Shown here piece after piece: positions 33,005 to 36,943 of a DNA stretch of 36,943 bases. The notes beneath the pieces were generated by a model. The model was not told the origin of the DNA, did not search any database, and was given only the letters and a program-made list of their open reading frames with translations. Origin of the DNA: Thermohalobaculum sp039187815 (GTDB lineage: Bacteria > Pseudomonadota > Alphaproteobacteria > Rhodobacterales > Rhodobacteraceae); the NCBI GenBank assembly GCA_039187815.1, contig JBCCZI010000029.1, forward strand, positions 1 through 36,943, written 5' to 3'. Position numbers and translations under genes: made by a program. The number at the start of each line of letters is the position of its first letter. The first letter of the stretch is position 1.

Positions 33005-34417
33005 ATGAGCGCAAATTCCTCCGGCCACGCTGTGGTCACCCGTTTCGCCCCCTCGCCAACCGGCTTTCTCCATATCGGAGGCGCGCGGACGGCGCTCTTC
33101 AACTGGCTGTTTGCGCGGCATCATGACGGGCGGTTCCTGTTGCGGATCGAGGATACGGATCGGGCGCGTTCCACCCCCGAGGCGACCGAGGCGATTTTTG
33201 AGGGGATGCGCTGGCTCGGGCTGGACTGGGACGGCGAGGCTGTCAGCCAGTTCAGCCGCGTCGAGCGCCACCGTGAGGTCGCCGAGGCCATGCTGACGGC
33301 GGGCACGGCCTATCGCTGCTATGCCACCAAGGAAGAGATCGACGCCTTTCGCGAGGCCGCCAAGGCCGAGGGACGCCCGCCGCTGTTCCAGAGCCCGTGG
33401 CGCGACCATGCGGGACCTGGGCCCGATGCGCCCTCGGTAGTCCGGCTGCGCGCGCCCCGCGAGGGCCGCGTGAAGGTGGATGATGCGGTCCAGGGCGCGG
33501 TCGGATGGGACGCGGCGCAGCTGGATGACCTGATCCTTTTGCGCTCGGACGGCACGCCCACCTACATGCACGCCGTGGTCGTGGACGATCACGATATGGG
33601 CGTCACCCACGTCATCCGCGGCGATGATCACCTGACGAACGCAGCGCGGCAGAGCGTGATCTATCGGGCGCTGGGATGGTCTGTGCCTGTCTTTGCGCAT
33701 ATCCCGCTGATCCACGGTCCGGATGGGGCCAAGCTCTCGAAACGCCACGGCGCGCTGGGGGTCGAGGCCTATCGCGACATGGGCTATCTGCCCGAGGGCA
33801 TGCGGAACTACCTGACGCGGCTCGGTTGGAGCCATGGGGACGACGAGCTCTTCACCACCGAACAGGCGATCAAATGGTTCGGGCTCGACTCCATCGGACG
33901 CTCGCCGGCGCGCTTTGATTTCGCGAAACTTGAGAATCTGAACGGCCAGCACATGCGCCTGGCCGAGGACGGGCTGCTGGTCCAGGCGCTCGAGGCCGCT
34001 CTGCTGCGCCGCGGCACAGCGCCGCTGTCCGATGCGGTCCGCGCCCGGCTGACCCAGGCCATGCCCGGCCTGAAAGAACGCGCCAAGACGTTGATCGAGC
34101 TTGAGGAACTGTCCTATTATCTGCTGGCGTTCCGGCCCCTCCAGCCCGATGCCAAGGCCACCAAGTTTTTGGACGATGCGGCCCGGGGCCTTCTCGGACG
34201 GCTGCGGGATCGGCTAGAACCCCATCACGGGTTCTCTGCCGCAGAGGTCGAGGCGGTTGTGCGCGTCTTTGCCGAGGAGGAGGGACTGAAACTTGGCAAG
34301 GTGGCGCAACCGTTGCGCGCTGCCCTCACCGCCCGCGCGGTCAGCCCCGGCGTCTTTGACGTCATGGAGACCCTCGGCCGGGACGAGACCCTTGCTAGGC
34401 TCGGGGATATCGCCTGA
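33005..34417 (+). CDS. gltX: Glutamate-tRNA ligase
   Basis: GltX charges tRNA-Glu, and in many Alphaproteobacteria a GltX also charges tRNA-Gln for later amidation. The 470-residue class I synthetase has the HIGH-type motif PTGFLHIGGARTALFNWL (about 18-35) and IEDTD after it. It also has the KMSKS-type motif KLSKRHGAL (about 243-251) and the C-terminal helical anticodon-binding domain. Alphaproteobacteria often have two gltX genes; which paralogue this is cannot be said. It diverges from comEC with 68 bases between, and gltA follows after 57 bases. Confidence 0.96.
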   Translation: MSANSSGHAVVTRFAPSPTGFLHIGGARTALFNWLFARHHDGRFLLRIEDTDRARSTPEATEAIFEGMRWLGLDWDGEAVSQFSRVERHREVAEAMLTAGTAYRCYATKEEIDAFREAAKAEGRPPLFQSPWRDHAGPGPDAPSVVRLRAPREGRVKVDDAVQGAVGWDAAQLDDLILLRSDGTPTYMHAVVVDDHDMGVTHVIRGDDHLTNAARQSVIYRALGWSVPVFAHIPLIHGPDGAKLSKRHGALGVEAYRDMGYLPEGMRNYLTRLGWSHGDDELFTTEQAIKWFGLDSIGRSPARFDFAKLENLNGQHMRLAEDGLLVQALEAALLRRGTAPLSDAVRARLTQAMPGLKERAKTLIELEELSYYLLAFRPLQPDAKATKFLDDAARGLLGRLRDRLEPHHGFSAAEVEAVVRVFAEEEGLKLGKVAQPLRAALTARAVSPGVFDVMETLGRDETLARLGDIA

Positions 34418-34474
34418 GCCCCGACTGCGCATTCGCCTGCGCCCTGACCGGCGCCAAGCAGAAAGGACAGACGG

Positions 34475-35773
<1,299 letters not shown>

Positions 35774-35790
35774 ACGTCTCGGCCGGCGCG

Positions 35791-36195
35791 TCAGTCGTGC
35801 GTCAGCACCACGCGCCGGTCGTCATCCTGGTCTGAGGAGAGCAGCCCAAACAGGGTGAAGGCCTCGTCCTGGGTCGCCACGGTGATCGAGTCGCTGGCGA
35901 CCCCTTTGTTGATCAGATAGCGGCGGACGGCGTCGGCCCGCTTTCGGGCGACCTGGCGGTTTGCCTCCTCGCTTCCTGTTGCATCGACCTGGGCGAAGAT
36001 ACAGATCAGGCGGTTCTCGCGCGCGGTGTCGGCAAACCGGGTCAGCCGTTCGCCTTGCGCCTTTGGCACCGCGGTCTGGCCTATTCCATAGCCGGTGACG
36101 ACCAAGCGTCCGGCCTCGTCTTGGCCGCACGGATTGGCAAGCGCCGCCGTGGCCGACAGTGCAAGGATGATCGCAGAGAGACCTACTCGGGCCAT
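35791..36195 (-). CDS. Small secreted OmpA-like periplasmic protein
   Basis: This 134-residue protein has a signal peptide (residues 1-20, ending SATAALA before NPCG) and then one small domain resembling the OmpA C-terminal peptidoglycan-binding fold. The block LICIFAQVDATGSEEANRQVARKRADAVRRYLINKGV (about 63-99) matches the usual pattern of a strand, a turn and an Arg-rich helix. The usual VxGHTD strand reads FAQVDATG, so it is divergent. A role in the periplasm or at the wall is inferred; it has no beta-barrel domain. ATG 36195 is chosen because GGAGG lies 6 bases upstream and the signal peptide starts there; the longer open frame has no support. Confidence 0.78.
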   Translation of the reverse strand: MARVGLSAIILALSATAALANPCGQDEAGRLVVTGYGIGQTAVPKAQGERLTRFADTARENRLICIFAQVDATGSEEANRQVARKRADAVRRYLINKGVASDSITVATQDEAFTLFGLLSSDQDDDRRVVLTHD

Positions 36196-36447
36196 AGGGT
36201 CCTCCATTGGGTTGGACGGGGCCACACTATGGTCAATGCCGCGGTCGATTTCCACAGGCGTTCGGCCGGTGCGGGCCGTCGAAGCAGGCGCAAGACCAGA
36301 GCGGAATCCGATCATTCTGGATCGTATCCGCGAGCGGTGAAGTCGTTTCGGCATTCGGTTGGGGTGAAGAGATCTACGATCCGGCCTATGGCGGACCAGA
36401 GGCCGTTCAAGGTTCGCTCAGCGTCTTTCCGAGGAGGGCCTTGAGCA
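36196..36447. other. Non-coding stretch between the OmpA-like gene and the IS remnant
   Basis: Open frames occur on the plus strand here but none has a recognisable product or a good start. A weak TTGACC (minus strand, 36236-36231) lies about 35 bases before the OmpA-like ATG without a matching -10. I see no RNA gene. It may include a gene remnant disturbed by the insertion, which I cannot show. Confidence 0.4.
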
Positions 36448-36943
36448 TGTCAATGCTCATCGAAAATTCCCCAGATGCGCTTGGGGTAAGTTTCCCACTT
36501 CGGCGGGTTCGGTGATCAGCCGGCGCAGGGATCTGAGCTCCCGTTCTTGGGCGGGCGGCCGCGGCGCTTCGGCGTCGGCGGCGGGGCGATCGGGGCGTTC
36601 GATCGGACGTGCTCCGGGATGAGATCAGCGTGGCCGCGAAGGCGGTAGCTAGCGCCTTCGATCTGGACGAAAACGATATCGCCGAGCACCTCTCCCCATT
36701 CGGCGAAGCCGCGGTTAGACGTGAGGATCATGGCGCCCTTCTCTTCGCGGGCGTTGACGAGCTGCAAGAAGAGATTTGCGGCGCCTGGCGTGATCGGCAG
36801 GTAGCCGAGTTCGTCGATGATGAGAAGCGCCGTGGACATGCGCTTCCGCCGTCTGAGCCGGGTCGGGGGCATGTCGGCGTCGCCCTTGAGCGCGGTCATC
36901 AGCGCATCGAAGCGGTCGTACTGGGCGGACGAGCCGAGCTGGA
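36448..36943. mobile_element. Partial IS21-family insertion sequence (one end plus istB)
   Basis: An istB-type ATPase gene runs off the window, and just beyond its stop is a segment that looks like an IS21-type end. It begins TGTCAATGCTCATCG at 36448 and is followed by CCCCA and TGGGG blocks and TCCCACTTCGG. The exact boundary is inferred. The istA transposase would be outside the window. The istB itself is damaged, so the element may be defective. Confidence 0.5.
36516..36943 (-). pseudogene. istB: istB-like IS21 helper ATPase, 5' end outside window, internal deletion
   Basis: IstB is the AAA+ ATPase that helps IS21 transposase choose targets. The visible part (about 141 residues) starts after the Walker A region. 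It has YDRFDALMTALKG, the Walker B block ALLIIDELGYLPI, LFLQLVNAREEKGAMILTSN (sensor 1) and GFAEWGEVLGD. In complete IstB proteins about 15 residues with an LDRLLHH-type arginine element separate the GD from the next IEGxSYR block. Here the text runs directly GDIVFVQIEGASYRLR, an in-frame loss that removes the arginine element. The C-terminal tail KRRGRPPKNG is basic. It is probably non-functional, but the reading frame is intact. Confidence 0.7.

Noticed and set aside
36055..36444. Plus-strand open frame upstream of the IS remnant
   Set aside because: Overlaps the OmpA-like gene antisense, has no recognisable product and no ribosome-binding site.

Overview
The window is a gene-dense, high-GC piece of an alphaproteobacterial chromosome, most likely from the Rhodobacterales (inference). 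Reasons: strong G/C bias at third codon positions; many ATGA or GTGA overlaps; a LexA box of the alphaproteobacterial direct-repeat type (GAAC-N7-GAAC) before lexA; candidate promoters resembling TTGACGS-N(10-14)-GCTANAWC, the consensus described for Caulobacter; a Cox15-type heme A synthase; and the gene run trpG-trpD-trpC-moaC-moeA-lexA, then comEC, gltX and gltA, which I recall as common in Rhodobacteraceae. Most of the window is core housekeeping DNA. The only mobile DNA is an IS21-type remnant at the right edge.

Layout. 1-2.1 kb: end of a cytochrome c maturation cluster (ccmF truncated by the window edge, then ccmH). 2.2-5.2 kb: a small secreted protein, then on the minus strand a membrane diguanylate cyclase, a hotdog thioesterase and a histidine phosphatase. 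5.3-8.4 kb: an enoyl-CoA hydratase-like protein, then on the minus strand ctaA, trmJ and ubiK. 8.5-12.3 kb: lgt, a MidA/NDUFAF7-type methyltransferase, pgeF and an M24-fold protein without metal ligands. 12.4-15.7 kb: an Lhr-type helicase and a FadR-type GntR regulator. 15.7-19.7 kb, minus strand: an ABC-F ATPase (uup) coupled to a large polytopic membrane protein. 19.8-24.5 kb: an aminotransferase, a PpiD-type periplasmic folding factor and trpE. 24.5-25.6 kb, minus strand: a YibQ-like divergent polysaccharide deacetylase lying between trpE and the rest of the trp genes. 25.8-30.8 kb: trpG, trpD, trpC, moaC, moeA and lexA. 30.8-36.2 kb: comEC (minus), gltX, gltA and a small OmpA-like periplasmic protein (minus). 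36.2-36.9 kb: a non-coding stretch, then part of an IS21-family element with a damaged istB.

How the genes relate. CcmF/CcmH (heme ligation to apocytochrome c), CtaA (heme A for aa3 oxidase), UbiK (ubiquinone) and the MidA-type methyltransferase (complex I maturation in the mitochondrial homolog) all serve aerobic respiration. TrpE/G/D/C carry chorismate to indole-3-glycerol phosphate. MoaC and MoeA act in molybdenum cofactor synthesis. LexA is the SOS repressor, and an Lhr-type helicase usually tied to DNA damage response sits elsewhere in the window without its usual partners.

No wholly new multi-gene system is evident. The points most worth a second look are: perfect inverted repeats that contain stop codons at convergent gene junctions; a double LexA-box promoter; a 19-bp tandem repeat that duplicates a TTGACGC motif before uup; two promoters that predict leaderless mRNAs; several proteins that have lost catalytic residues (M24 protein, enoyl-CoA hydratase-like protein, deacetylase); a GGDEF protein with an insertion that displaces its possible I-site; and an istB with an in-frame internal deletion.
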